In this document: positions 1 through 13,210 of the stretch, in pieces
How the letters are laid out: the number at the start of each line of letters is the position of its first letter
Position numbering within the stretch: the first letter of the stretch is position 1
NCBI RefSeq assembly: GCF_038396675.1
Contig: NC_088930.1
Location: 34,294,501-34,358,500 of the forward strand
DNA from: Hydra vulgaris
Taxonomy: Eukaryota; Cnidaria; Hydrozoa; Anthoathecata; Hydridae
Length of the DNA stretch: 64,000 nt
Direction of reading: 5' to 3'
The notes under the pieces: model-generated
The model's database searches: none
Told to the model about the DNA's origin: nothing
The model's input: only the letters and a program-made list of their open reading frames with translations
Translations under genes and position numbers: made by a program

Positions 1-1340
1 AATAATTGTATTAAAATACAACAAGATAATTTCTTTTGAAGAAAAATTGAACAATTCCAGAAAAAGTCATGATGTTTTAAGTCCCGATTTTCGATATATG
101 GATTTTTTAAATGAACTTTCCTAAAAAAAATCTTACTCTTCAATCGTTTTCCCATTTTGACAGATCCTTCTTTTTTTTCAATGAATTCATTGACATCTTA
201 TTCACAAGTGAGCGGCCTTTTAATTTTAAATAAACTATAGCTTGTTTAAAATTATTAGGTCGCCTTGTGAAGTTCTATATTATAAAACATAATTTCTCCA
301 GAACGTCTGATGTAAAGTTCGCTATTTTTTTTGTTTGTTAACAAAACAAAAAAAAGCAACAAAACACAACTCAAAAAAAAACTAAACCTTTCTGGTTTAG
401 TTCTTTTGATCTGTATTTTAAGGCTTCTTGTATAATTTCAAGTGTTGTTTTCATGCTATCTGCAATATTTGCTGTAGTTTCATAAGCACTTATTAATGAA
501 GATAAAGAAAAATACCTTGATCAATAAACAAACTAGAAGGAGCAGTTTTGAGTCCCAACCTATTTTAAATGGTAAGTTCGTTAGTTATTACATCTCCTTT
601 TTTTAGCTTGCACAATTTAGTCTTCAATCAGGCAAAGAGAATACACATGCTTCCTTTTTAGTTATTTACGCATAATCAGGATAACCAGGATTAACAGCTG
701 TTGTTTGTTATTTGATTTATTTTTGAGATATTTTTAAAAGATTTATTTAAGAGTTTATGTTATATAATAAGTCAAGGGATTTTAAGTTAAGATATCATAA
801 CTTAAGATATTACAAATTTAGAGATCTTAAGTTAAGAGATCTTAAGTTAAGAGAGATTAAGTTAAAAGAATTTAAATTTAAATTAGACAAGATTTGCGAT
901 ACCCTTTTGTAATACTTTTTAAGTATAAATTTAGTCGCTAAAAAACTTGTTGCCGCTTTGAAATGGGACATAGGATATTAAAGATGTATTTAATGTATTA
1001 AAACGTGAGTTAAGTGCACGTGAGCACGCTAACTTTTCTTACTTGATTACTTTATCCTTTACTGCTAGTACGTTCCATTTCAGTAAAAATTCAAATAAAT
1101 GTTATAAGAAAATTAATAGTTATGCACGAGATAATTCTTATTTACTTTGTGAGTGTTTTGCAGGAATGATCATAAATCGTATTAGTGCAAAATTGAACAA
1201 ATATAATGGCTAGAAAAAAGATTAATTAATAAAAAAATGTTGTTTTCGTTGTCTTCGTAGTGTACATATAAATAGCAAGTGTACCTCAAAATTAAAATGT
1301 TTTAAATGTAATCGTTTTCATTAATTTGTGATATATGAGC
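1..1340. other. AT-rich region without a recognisable gene
   Basis: I see no gene here. On the minus strand at about 381-517 there is a short open, coding-like stretch (it reads ISAYETTANIADSMKTTLE and continues to about 45 residues) with no homologue I recognise. It could be a host exon or a transposon scrap. A short hairpin (CTAAACC/GGTTTAG) lies at 382-400. A degenerate tandem of AAGTTAAGAGATCTT-like units lies at about 780-870. The rest is simple AT-rich sequence. Confidence 0.4.
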
Positions 1341-1511
1341 AGCTGTGGCGCAGTGGTAGCGCACTTGTCTCAGAAACGTAAGATCCGTAATTCAAACTCC
1401 ACCTCTGGGCAAGTAATGAGACATCGGTTGGAAAGGAGACGCGAATTTCCTATTAAATCCTCTTCCGTGGTGCTCTGTGATAAGAAAAACCCTTAGGCAC
1501 CAAAAAAATAA
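1341..1511 (+). repeat. tRNA-derived SINE (family A)
   Basis: The head carries an RNA polymerase III box A (TGGCGCAGTGG at about 1345) and, some 35 bases later, a box-B-like TAATTCAAACTCC (about 1388). The body ends in GGTGCTCTGTGATAAGA (about 1469) followed by GGCACC and an A-rich tail. The same head and the same tail words recur in the minus-strand copy at 58082-58270, so this is a dispersed family and not a functional tRNA gene: there is no convincing cloverleaf 3' half. It lies directly before the BEL/Pao remnant. Confidence 0.75.
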
Positions 1512-1513
1512 AA

Positions 1514-4100
1514 ATGAAAAAATTAAAATGTGCTAAACTTAATCTGAAACTTATTGAAAGTAAGGAAATAAACATTAAAACTTTTGGATACGGTGGCATT
1601 TCTGAGATCTTCGATAACGTAAAAATTTCTATGAAAAAAAATAAAAAAATCTACGGTTATTTTATTAATATTGAATGTTTTGTGAAAGATATATGTTCTC
1701 CTTTAAGCAGACAACATATTAATTTAGCTTGTAATAATTATAAACACCTAAGAGGTTTAAAATTGGCCAATAGTAATAGTTTTGAAGAAAATTTATCAGT
1801 TGATATATTAATAGGCGCTAATTTTTTATTGAAAATTTATGGAAAATTCAATTATTAAGGTTAACGGTTGTTAACGGTCCGTCATTTGGTGTCCCTCATT
1901 ATTTATCTCACCGTCCGATAATTCAAAAAGATAAATTAACTTTAAAAATGGTTATGCTTCTAACGATTTTAATTTTAGAATTTACTTCAATCACTTCATG
2001 TTGATGATTTAAATGTAAGCTTTGACTTCGTTTCTGAAGAACTTCGACTTTATAATAGAGCAAAACTATGTATAAAGAAAAACTTCTATCTTCGAAAATT
2101 TGAATCTAAGAAAATGTGCAGTTTAATTAAAAAACGTAATTCTACATCAAAAGACATTGCTAAAGTTCTTAGTATCATGTGGAATAAAATTGATGATACT
2201 TTTATCTTTTCATTTATGGATATATTTAATAGACAAACCTACGAAACGTAACATTCTTAAATTTATTGCTAGCTTTCACGATCCCTGTTATTGACTCCTG
2301 TTATTGTGAGATGTAAAATTTTATTCCATTCAGTTTGCATATTTAAATTGGGATGGTGTTTACCTATAGAAAATGATATTTTAAATGAATGGGATAAAAT
2401 AATTGATGACTTGAGTTCGGAATGCTTTTTTAGTATACATAGATGGTACGGTAAGTCCGTAGACAACACTCAAATTACTAAACTTGAATTATATGGCTTT
2501 TGCGGTGCAAATTTAAAGGCGTACTGGTATTGCATTTATTTAAAAAGTAGCAATGAAGTGTTTGCGAATTCTTGTTTATTTTTTTCCAAATCAAGAGTTT
2601 TACCTTTAGTTAAAAATACAATTCTTAAGCTAGAATTAAGAGCAATTTTATTGTTAACTAATTTTTTTTTCAGTTTCTATAAAGAGTTGTCATATGTCTT
2701 ACACATTTCTTGCGTCAAACCTTTTCTGATTCTATTATTTGCCTAAATTGGGTAAACAATGTAAATAAAAAATACGAAGCGTTTATTCAGAAACGCTCAG
2801 AAAAAATTTGTCCTTTGTATGATTTTAAACTTTGGAATTTTATTGAAAGTGAAAGAAATCCCGTGAATATCTGTGGAAATCCCGCGGATTTTATATCGAG
2901 TGGTTCTTAGTTTATTACTTTTCAAAATAATGGTCTTTGGTTTAAAGGCCCAAGTTTTTTATATAATAAATTTGTTTTATAACCTTCATTTAATTTAAAT
3001 AGTCAAGGAGATTCTTTTTCTGAAGCAGCTACCTTATTAAATTCAGATCACTTTAGTTTAAATTTTATAAATATTAATAACTTTAAAACATATGATTGTC
3101 TTCTTAAAGTTACAGCCTTTGTTTTACGTTTTGTCAATATTATTAAGAAAACATGTAATTATAATTTATCTACTCCTACAGCCTCTGAATTAGATCATGA
3201 AGAGACATTATGAACTAAGTTTATTCAAAGCAATGTTAAATATATCAATTTTTAGAACCAATTAATAAAAAGACTTATGTTTTTTTTCATGCGACGGAAT
3301 TATTTGTTGTCATGATCGACTTGGTAATGCACCATTACCTTGTTTTGTAAAATTCCCAATGCATTTAACAAAAAATTCTCCTGTTACAAATTAAATAATT
3401 TTACATTAACATTCACTAAGTAAAAATTGTGTTTTCAGAGAAACATAAAATGAATTAAGGTCTAAAATTTTTTTATCTAAACCTCGTAATCGAATTAAAA
3501 AAGTAATTAGGGATTGTTACGCCTGTATGATAGTAAACCTTTTGCTTATCCTAATGTTCCACCTCTATTTTTATCTAGGCTCAACAATGAATATACCATT
3601 AAATACGTAGGAGTATACCATTAAATACGTAGGAGTAGATCTTTGTGGTCCAATAATGTTAAAAAATATATATAAAAGTAGTGGAATGTAAAAGGCGTGG
3701 ATAATTGTTGCCACATGTTGTAGTACGCGTTTTCGTAATTTAGATTTGGTTCCCGATAGTACAGCCGACGGTTGTATTCGTGGTTTTCGTTGATTTATTG
3801 GTCGCTTTGGCGCACCTATTCAATTTATCAATAACAATGGTTCAATTTTTACTGCGGAAGAAACTCAAAAGTTTGCAGGTTGCAACAAATTCATTTAGTT
3901 TCAATATTCCTGTAACTCCTCGGTGGGGAAGGGTACTCGAAAGGTTAATTCGAATTACCAAAAGAACTCTTAAGAAAAACCATAGGTACATCAAGACTTA
4001 CCGAAATCACTCGGTACATTAAGACTTACTTACGAAGAAATGCTAACATCACTAGCCGAGATCAATAACTAATAACCGTCCGATCACGTTACATATAAAG
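1514..4100 (+). pseudogene. Decayed BEL/Pao retrotransposon pol
   Basis: Domains appear in pol order. 1514-1858 resembles the BEL/Pao aspartic-protease region (ends with SVDILIGANFLLKI, the usual D-I-L-I-G-A/C-D position). At about 1990-2230 a reverse-transcriptase segment has HVDDL in place of the YVDD active site and an LRKFESKK stretch. 2290-2910 carries the palm/RNase H part (ELYGFCGANLKAYW, then KSRVLPL, LELRAIL, and NPADFISSG). From about 3480 there is an integrase zinc-binding and core remnant (VIRDCYAC, YVGVDLCGP, then FINNNGS where a catalytic D would be expected). Many stops and frameshifts interrupt it. A 22-bp unit ending ATACGTAGGAG is tandemly duplicated at about 3591-3634. I find no LTRs. 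It cannot be active. Confidence 0.8.
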
Positions 4101-5670
4101 AGCCTGGAGACGAACCACTTATTCACTTATAAACTTACTCCAAATCACTTATTATATGGAAGAAAAATTCGCCTTGAACCTGTAGATTCAAAGAATTTAT
4201 TAATTAAAAATGACGAAAAAGTAAGATTTGAGACACAAAAATTAATTTAAAATCATTTTTGGGATGTTTGGTGGACAGAATATTTAACTACGCGAATTTC
4301 ATAAAAATATCACACATCAAAACTCTAGTTTTATTGCAAATATTGGCAATGTGTTCATTGACGACTCAAAAAGTCCTCGTTCAATCTGGAAATGGGAGTA
4401 GCTCAAAGTCTGATACGATCAAGTGATGCAAAAGTAAGAGCAGCAGAAGTTTGAATTATATCTGGTGACTGTTAATTTTTAAAAGAACATTAGATAAATT
4501 ATACCTTCTGGAAAATTTTTAGAAAACAATTGACATTACATTTGTAGATGAAAGAAACATTTCCTTGACAAACAGTGCCGGGCGCAGTGTTGCATTAATT
4601 CGCTTACGCAACAGCCAGTTTAGTTTCTTGCACATGCCCGCAAATTTATACTATTTAAACAAATGCGCTGAACTCTCTTAACCTCTTTATACTCTTGTAA
4701 CGCATCTCTTGTAACTCAGGCAGCTGTTAATCTATTGCGCTTTTGGATATTTGGAGTTGTCTTGAAATATATGAGAAGCAATAATCAAATTGTAGTTTTA
4801 ATAAAAACTAAAAAAGACGTTTTTTATACGCATGAAAAACGTTTAATACGTTTAAAAGACGTATTAAAAACCTTAGTTACCAAAACTAAAAGCAAAGTAA
4901 AAAGTTTTGCAAAGTTATGCAACTTTTTACGCTACTATTTTAATTTTTCATTTTAGTTCAAAATTTAAACATAAAGTTGCGTATACCCTGCAAAGAATTT
5001 TTTTCTTAGTTTTTTTGTCTTAAATCTTTATTTGTCTTAAAAAATTTTAAAATATATTGTGACCTTACTAAATAATCTCAAAAAACTGGTTAAACGAAAA
5101 TTTATAATTTTGACCCCCTCCCTCTCTTTGATCAAAAGATAAGGTGAAAGAATACCGCACAGTGGGCCAGTGACTGAACAAAAGTCAGAATTTTGATGTC
5201 TTAATGGTTTCAAACCATTATATAGATACTATAAAACAGTTTAAAACCGTTTATATACACTTAAAGTTTTAATGAATGAATTAGTTTTAACTAATGATCT
5301 GGTTGTAGTAGACGCGAATGTAAATTAGAAAAAAAAAATTTTTAAGAGAAAAATTCTTGTTTAAAAAATCGATGGAAATAGATAACATTTATATAAAATA
5401 TAACGCTTTTTAAAATATTTATTATAACTCCATATATTTCAAAAGTTGTTAAACTAAAATTGGCAATTAATATATTTATAGCAATTTTAAATATGCTTAA
5501 TATGTTATATTTATAAAATATAACAGACAATATATTGTCTAACTTTTACTTTTAATTGACAAAATATTTTTTTTCTTGCTACATCTTGCTTTTATACTCA
5601 GATCTTTTATCAAAGTATATTATATATGTTTGCTTTAATAATTTCATAAATCTGGCTGCCACTAGGCGCC
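4101..5670. other. AT-rich stretch, no gene seen
   Basis: 4101-4440 may still be the far end of the BEL/Pao integrase but is too decayed to read. Beyond that I see no domain, no RNA gene and no terminal repeats. The short open frames here (for example about 4735-4956, lysine-rich) have low-complexity composition expected of AT-rich noncoding DNA. Confidence 0.4.
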
Positions 5671-5674
5671 ACTT

Positions 5675-5760
5675 TGGTTTTCTTTTACATTTGAACTCTT
5701 TTACCTAACAAAAAATCTGTTTTTGTTAGGTAAAAGAGTTCAAATGTAATAGAAAACCAA
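5675..5760. repeat. Long hairpin (41-nt arms)
   Basis: The left arm 5675-5715 and right arm 5720-5760 are reverse complements with one mismatch (AAA versus AAT near 5750), separated by only TCTG. The arm centre reads TTTGAACTCTTTTACCTAAC. This is either a short foldback element or an inverted duplication. No matching copy is apparent elsewhere in the window. Confidence 0.85.
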
Positions 5761-5854
5761 CGCAATACTCATAGAGTTTGCGCTGGTCTGTACTAAGATC
5801 ACTTATAATCTCTCTGTTAACCAGCAACTCTATCTCTGACTTTATGGGTACAAA

Positions 5855-7761
5855 TTAAAACAATGGCTGTTCATGAAGAGTTAAATTAGGTGCAGCTTCC
5901 TCGATTGACCGCTTGAAAGAATTAGGACTAACTGTTTTTTCATCTAGTTCTGATATGATGTGTCGCAGTGGCAGTTCATTCTGATGCAGCCAACATCCTA
6001 AAAGGTGTAAATTTTTGTTTATAATTTTTTCAAGTTTGACAAACAAACCACTATCGCACTATCGCATTTGAACTTGTATTATCTAAAACAACCGCTATTA
6101 AACTCTGAACACTGTTATGTTCTAATAAAACATTAGCAGTAGCATTTGCCATGGCTGCACTAATTCCATTAGGAATTACTAGATGAGTCAATAGCTTTGT
6201 GATGTGGGTCCACTTTCTGTTGTAAATGTTAAATGATATCCTTCTTTGATTGCAGCAACATGGCTGGCTGGATTATGGCTGGATCTCCATTAATGTTATA
6301 ACTAATAGAATGTGTAATGTAGACTTTTTTCCATCAACTTCAATAACCTCTAGTTCTTTAACGTCAGCTAAATGATTAGAGCTTATGATGCTGCTGATTA
6401 TTTTTTTTTCACCCAAAAAATTTCTTTCTGTTATTATTTGTGCTTCATTACTTTCTTTAACAATTCCATAGTCAATTATACAGCTTTTACCAATGCAACT
6501 GTTGCAACATTGCTTATTTCTAACCTAATAGCGGCTTTTGCCAAGTTTGTTAAATAAGTTTGATTTCTTTTAGCTAGTGCGGTTATGGAAAAGTCAAGAT
6601 CTGTTACTGAGTCATTTTTATTATCTAAACACTATCCATATAATGATCACATTGAATTTCAGGAGCAAGTGAGTTAGCAGATCTTATCTGCTCATAACTT
6701 CACAGTCTTGCTTTCTTTTTTCTTTGGCAACTGCTTTTTTATCAATTGTACCAATTTGAAATCTTCCAATAGTTCCAATTTTCAATATTTGATCTTTCAA
6801 ATATTTTGTATCTGAAAGTGGTACCTAAAGAATTAAAAACTTTTTTTAATTGTAAAACATAAAAGTTATAATATATGTTTAAGAAAAGAAAAGTGACACG
6901 TGACAACTTTTGCAATTACTGTACACCAAGTAAATTAAAATTAAATATATTATATATTACGAAGACATGCAAAAGTCAAGTAAAAAATACATATATAATA
7001 TATTATTGTGTTATATTACAATTATGTGTTTCCTAATAATATTATATAATATAACAAAATGATTTGTTTTCAAAGTCAAAGAAAAGTAGTTATATTCTTT
7101 TTCTGACATGCTTTTGGTTCTAAATACTCGATGTTTAAAAAACTATAGATTAAAATTAAATTAACTTTTATAATTTTAACTTATTTACCTTTTAGTTAAC
7201 TTTACAGAGACTTGCAAAATGTCTTGTCTTGCAATTTGGTGGGTTCCTACACTTCACAGATCTATAAAAATGTTTAAAACATAATTTATTTATCCCCCTA
7301 AAAAATTTAAATGAAAAGTATTACTGCAAATCCTGAAATTATTTTATAATATTTATTGTGATTTTATAATAATAATTATTTTAAAATGTATTGAAATAAA
7401 AAAAGGTTTTTCTTACCTATCATTGCAAGCTACTACTGAAAGTCCACAATTACATGGCAATAAATAAAAAAAACGCTCAAAATTACAATTAAGATACTGT
7501 TTTTATTTGCATTTTTGAATTTGCTTTCTGCAGACAATACTTTGATGAAAAGTCTAAAACATCTTTTGGTTACTGTTCTCGTGTATCAGCGACAGATTAG
7601 AATTTACTCTACTCCACAGATCGATAAGGTCACTGGCAACTTTTGAAACATTCTTTGGAGAATTAATATTTCTGACACTGTTTATATTTTTTAAAACAAA
7701 GTAGGAATATTGAACCACTTGCCTATAAGTTGGAAGATCACTAATTGGAAGCTCAGATGAC

Positions 7762-7763
<2 letters not shown>
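5855..7763 (-). pseudogene. Unclassified transposase-like remnant
   Basis: The N-terminal part is at 7763-7554 (ELPISDLPTYRQVVQY...). The C-terminal part reads from about 6200 to 5855: LLTHLVIPNGISAAMANAT, then SLIAVVLDNTSSN, a frame break near 6050, then CWLHQNELPLRHIISELD and an SPNSF turn. I recall proteins with this cysteine-x-LH-xNELPLRH-xxx-LDG-xT-xxP-xx-F signature in uncharacterised multi-copy invertebrate sequences, and the D in VVLDNTS sits where a catalytic acid would be. I cannot name the superfamily. The part between 7550 and about 6800 is noncoding or decayed and may be an intron. The 5' end touches the TA tract at 7762. Confidence 0.45.
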
Positions 7764-8640
<877 letters not shown>

Positions 8641-9167
8641 AAACTGTGCACATGAAAAAATAATTACGAAAATGAATGACTTTCAATCGCTAACCTATAA
8701 TTTTTACGAAAATTACATTATATGAGATGAAAACGCAGACCCAGATGTAAATTTTTTTTGTGATATGTACATGGACAGTTTATATCATTACCCCAGCACC
8801 ATTAAAGAATTTCTTTTATATCCGAAGTATCCGAAGTTAATGTTAACAAATGTATACAATAATCTCTAACCCGTTTCAAAGACTTCTTGCCCACTTTGAC
8901 TCAAGGTTTAAGGTTTAAAGTGGTGTCTGCATGGCTTGCTTCAAGTTACCTCTCCTCTATAGGAATCTGCAGATGGCCATGAAGAGCATGTTTGACAAGG
9001 AGCTTCCTCATTGTAACCGAGTTGCAATCAGCACTGACATCTGGACCTCACGCAAATCCAATCATGACGGTGAATCTTCATTATATCACTAAGGAATTTG
9101 TTCTACGAAAGGTAACTGTTGGAGTTATTCCATTCCCAGGAAAGCACATTGGTCAGAACATTCCTAG

Positions 9168-11958
9168 TAGGGTTTGGGAAAACCCGGCGTTTTTAGACCC
9201 GACGAGTCCGAGTCGAGTCTAAGAATATTTATCGGGTCCGGGTTCGGGTCCAATACGTCCTTTTAACTTGCAATTTTAGCTATAGCATGAAAGGATTTTT
9301 TGTTCTCACGCCGATTTTTAAAAATGGATTTTGTATACGTTAAGGTAAATAAAACAGCTTTTAGCCAGTTCAACGTCTAAGGTAAATATATTATTCTATA
9401 CTTTTATTATAATTTTAAACTACTAAATAAACTTGACATTACCTTTTTAAAAATATTGCATTTTATAAAATGCGTGTAAATATACTAGCAAAAATAAACT
9501 CAACTCAATTAAAATACTTGCAAGTGTTTAATACAAAACAGAGCAATTATCTTTACTTAAAAAATAAAACTTTAAAAAAACTAACGCACTTAATGAATTA
9601 TCCGATAATCTAGAGCGAATTTTTGTACAGAAGTTGGATGCTACAGAAAATGTTCGTTCGGAATTTGTTGATGTTGGTTTTATCGTCATTAACGCTTGAT
9701 TTTTCTAAATATACAGTTCTTTTTTTAGTTTTTGAAAATAATAAAAATTCTTTTTTAATATCAGCTAATTTATCTCCGCAACTTGGCAAAATTGGACATT
9801 TCGCACTTTCTAATATCTTATGTAGTTCTTCCTCCAGTGTTAATGGTAGTGTGTTTCCTGAAGTATTTTCGTTATTTTCAGCTGAATACCTCTGTTCATG
9901 TGTGTTTTGCTGTTCTTCATCCTCACCAAATAATCTCTTTAGTAAATCTGTTGTAAATAATTGTATTTTCTTTGAAGGCATAGTACCGTTTACAAGAGAA
10001 TCTAATAGCTCTTCTATTTCTTGGTTTTTACGGCTATTCATTCGAGTTTTCATCGTCATTAATAGCTCTCTACTTAAATTACCATTGGATTCTTTTAATT
10101 TTTTTAACATAAAATCAATTGCTAATCGGGCTGTTGCAAGATTTGCATCGTCTCTGCTAAGAGCTTCAACAGTTAATTTAATAGGCTTTAGAGTATTTTC
10201 CAATTCATTTAATAATTCAACATTAATATTTTCTATTAAATGTACACTTCCAATATCTTGTAGAGCTTCTTTAATGATATAAAATAATTTTAAAAATCTA
10301 GATATCATTTCGATCATTGAGTTCCAGCGAGTTCTTACGTCTAACACTAGCTGAAGTTCATTACCTAAAACTATTTTGATCTTTTCTTGCAAAATATTAT
10401 TTCTCACAGAGGAACTTTTAAAAAATTTAACAATTATACGAACACTTTTTATATTTTCTTCTATATTGTCTAAACTTGTTAATTCAACTTGTCCGTACTC
10501 TTCGACGTCACCGTCGCTCTCGTCAGAACAATAGTTTTCATCTTGATCATCATTAATATCATCTTGACCATGGTCATTTCTATCTCCATCAACGTCATCT
10601 TCATCTTGCAAGACGGTAATACTTTTCTTTTTATATAGTACATCACAATCAGCTAAGTGTATAGTGTGATTCACACACAAATTATAGAGACTAGGAGATT
10701 CTCGTCCAAATTTTATCATTACACTTGCACCGTCGCCGGTTGAACCAGCTATATGTTTTTTAAAACTAATATTATATGTGTTTAAATTTTGTTCTACTTT
10801 TTCAACTAACTGTACAGCTGTGCACGAGTTAAAAATTCTCACTAAACCCAGATTATAAACTTCAGAGTCAATTCCATGCAAATTGATATTGAGATATTTC
10901 CGAATTTTCATACTCGTCCATTCATCAAGTGTAATGCTGAATCGTCGGCCTTCTTTAATTTTTTCTTGTAACAATTCTAATATTTCCAACTTCTTTTTTT
11001 CATAAAACTTATGAATTAAATTCATAACATCTCTTTCGGCTTTAGGAAGATTATAACTTGATTTTACTAAACTTTCACGAATAAAACTAGACTTTGTAAT
11101 CGCCCTAACTGATATACCATCAAGAGCGGCCATTTTGGAGACGATTTCTTCTAAAGGCTTTCTTGCGACGGAAACGAAAGTGTCGATGGTCTTAAATCGT
11201 TTGGTGCCAGAATTTTCTCCTATTTCTTCCCGTGTTTGTAAAGAAATTCCATGTTTAACTTTTAAATGTTTAATCATTGATGAAGTATTTCCATCTTTGT
11301 TTGATATTTTCGTTGAACACTTATTGCATTTTCCACTTTTCAAATCGGTACATTGGGTGAAATACTGCCATACTTTGGAGTGCTTCGACCTAATGGGGCT
11401 GTAAAAAATGTTCTTGTAAAATTATGATATTTCGCTTTTTTACTAAAATAGAGAGTTAATAAATGAAAAGTGCTTTTTTTTAAGTTTTTTAAATACGCGC
11501 AAAAAGAATTAACTTATTAACTTCAATCTTTCTAATCAAAAGTTTTTATATTTACAAATGCTTTTAAAACATTTTCTAATATAGAAACATATTATATTAG
11601 CAAATCCTTTCAAAGCATTCGTTTATATATAAAAACATTCGATTAGAAAATATTTAAGTTATGAAGTCAATTCTTTTAGTGTATTCGGACATATATGGAA
11701 GCATATATAAACTTGAATGTTCTCAAAACATCTAAAAAGCCGTGGCCAAGTTCAACTTCAAGTTAGATTCACAAACTCTACTACTATATTTTTCTAGAAA
11801 AGGTAGAGATCCAGCTCGACAACGCACCGCTGCCTACGAAATAAGGCAAAATATTCAAACCATGAGACTCGCCGAGCCTTAAACCGGGTATCGGGTCCGG
11901 GTATTTACCCACAGACTCGCCGAGTCCGAGTCCGGGTACCCGGAACCGAAAAACCCTA
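9168..11958 (-). mobile_element. Nested hAT element (2.8 kb) with 8-bp target duplication
   Basis: The ends read TAGGGTTTGGG and, on the other strand, TAGGGTTTTTCGG. Both subterminal regions are rich in CCGGGT/GAGTCCGAGTC motifs. The flanks are ATTCCTAG (9160-9167) and ATTCCTAC (11959-11966), a 7-of-8 match of the 8-bp duplication typical of hAT. Removing the element rejoins the outer hAT frame (IGQNIP to TQLDNLVK), which confirms the boundaries. It encodes one nearly intact transposase on the minus strand. Confidence 0.92.
9528..11402 (-). CDS. BED-finger hAT transposase, one frameshift
   Basis: A transposase predicted to cut and paste the surrounding element. The frame is open from about 11420 with no ATG; HSKVWQYFT then CNKC and HLKVKH form the N-terminal BED zinc finger. 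The sequence TTTTTTACAG just before it looks like a splice acceptor, so the start codon may lie in a separate exon. Next come SITLDEWTSMKIRKY (first catalytic D), GSTGDGASVM, CVNHTIHLAD, an acidic D/E-rich insertion at about 10500-10620, and RTRWNSM. The hAT C-terminal dimerisation block (SERTFSVASNF, TKIRSRLSDNSLSALVFLK) is present but in another frame, entered by a one-base shift near 9700, and ends at 9528. Otherwise free of stops, so this is a young copy. Confidence 0.85.
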
Positions 11959-13210
11959 ATTCCTACTCAGTTGGACAACTTGGTTAAAAGTTTTGAGTTA
12001 CTCAAAATGGTCGAGAAGCGTGTTGTTGTGTGTGATCAAGCTTCAAATATAAAAGCTGCACTGAGGAAGCCAGAGATTATTGCTGATTTTGAATCTGGTT
12101 CAATCACGTGCATTGACCACAAGCTAAACGTGGCCCTGGAAAAGACTTTTAACAAACAGCCTGATATCAAGGCTGCTATCAATGCATGCAGGACAATCTC
12201 CGCCCAAGTCCATCACTTTCCTCTTGCTGAAGGGTGTTGAAAAAGAAGTGCCTCGAGATGAATGGTAATATTTTTAACGTAACTAGATTTTTAACGTAAG
12301 TAGATACGAATACGAAGCTTTACAACTTAATGTCAAATCTTTACAAATATTTTTTAGTTTTAAACAAAGTTTTTTAAGAGTTTACAGTTTCATTTGTTGT
12401 TTTTTACAAATTTTTATTTTAGTTTTTGCTTCAGTGCCCTACAGAAAGATCCTTGCTTACAGAAAGATCACTGCTCCTTGTGCTACCAGATGGAACTCTG
12501 TCCAGATAATACTCCTAGACATCAACCACCTCCAAAGAGTGCTGTGTGCTCTCCGGGCTGATTAAAAGGAATAGACCACACCGATTCCTACGGATGAACA
12601 ATTTGAGCTGGTTGCAACCATTCTGCCACTCCTTACCACCTGCCGAATCATCTCTGAGTCAATGTCAAGTGATTAGAAAGTTACAATGGGTAGAGCTCTG
12701 ACAGCCATTGTTCATTTTTTGGATTGGTGCTTCTCTGAGGGTCAAAAAAATTAGAAAAAACAGTGCCACTGGAGTTTCATGGTTGAGCTCATTGTAGAAT
12801 TGAGAAACAATTTCCAAGGGAGGCGACATCATGTCTTATGCTGTAGATTGCCTGCTACACCCCTTCTTGAAAGGCCAACAACTGCACGCTTATGGTATAA
12901 GGGATGAGATTTTTGAAAATTTGAAAGCCAGTAATCCTACAACAGCAGACTGGATGTCAAACCAGCAAGGTACAATCAATGTCTCAGATTAGATCACCCA
13001 TGAGCTTCTTGAAGATGATGGTGAGACTGAATTCTTGAAGGCAGCAGCAAAGGTAATAGCTATTAAGTGTAAAATAAAATAAATTTCTTTAAAACTAGTT
13101 AAATATACTTCTAATAACCTTAATGTAATCGAACAAACAAAGTCATAAAAAATTTTATTTTGAGGATACGGTCATACAGGGGAGAGGAAGGGTGGTGGTT
13201 TAAAGCTTAA

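Noticed and set aside
1341-1420. Functional tRNA gene
   Set aside because: Boxes A and B are present, but no complete cloverleaf follows and the same sequence with its tail recurs as a SINE.
9623-10282. 219-codon plus-strand frame
   Set aside because: Antisense shadow of the nested hAT transposase.
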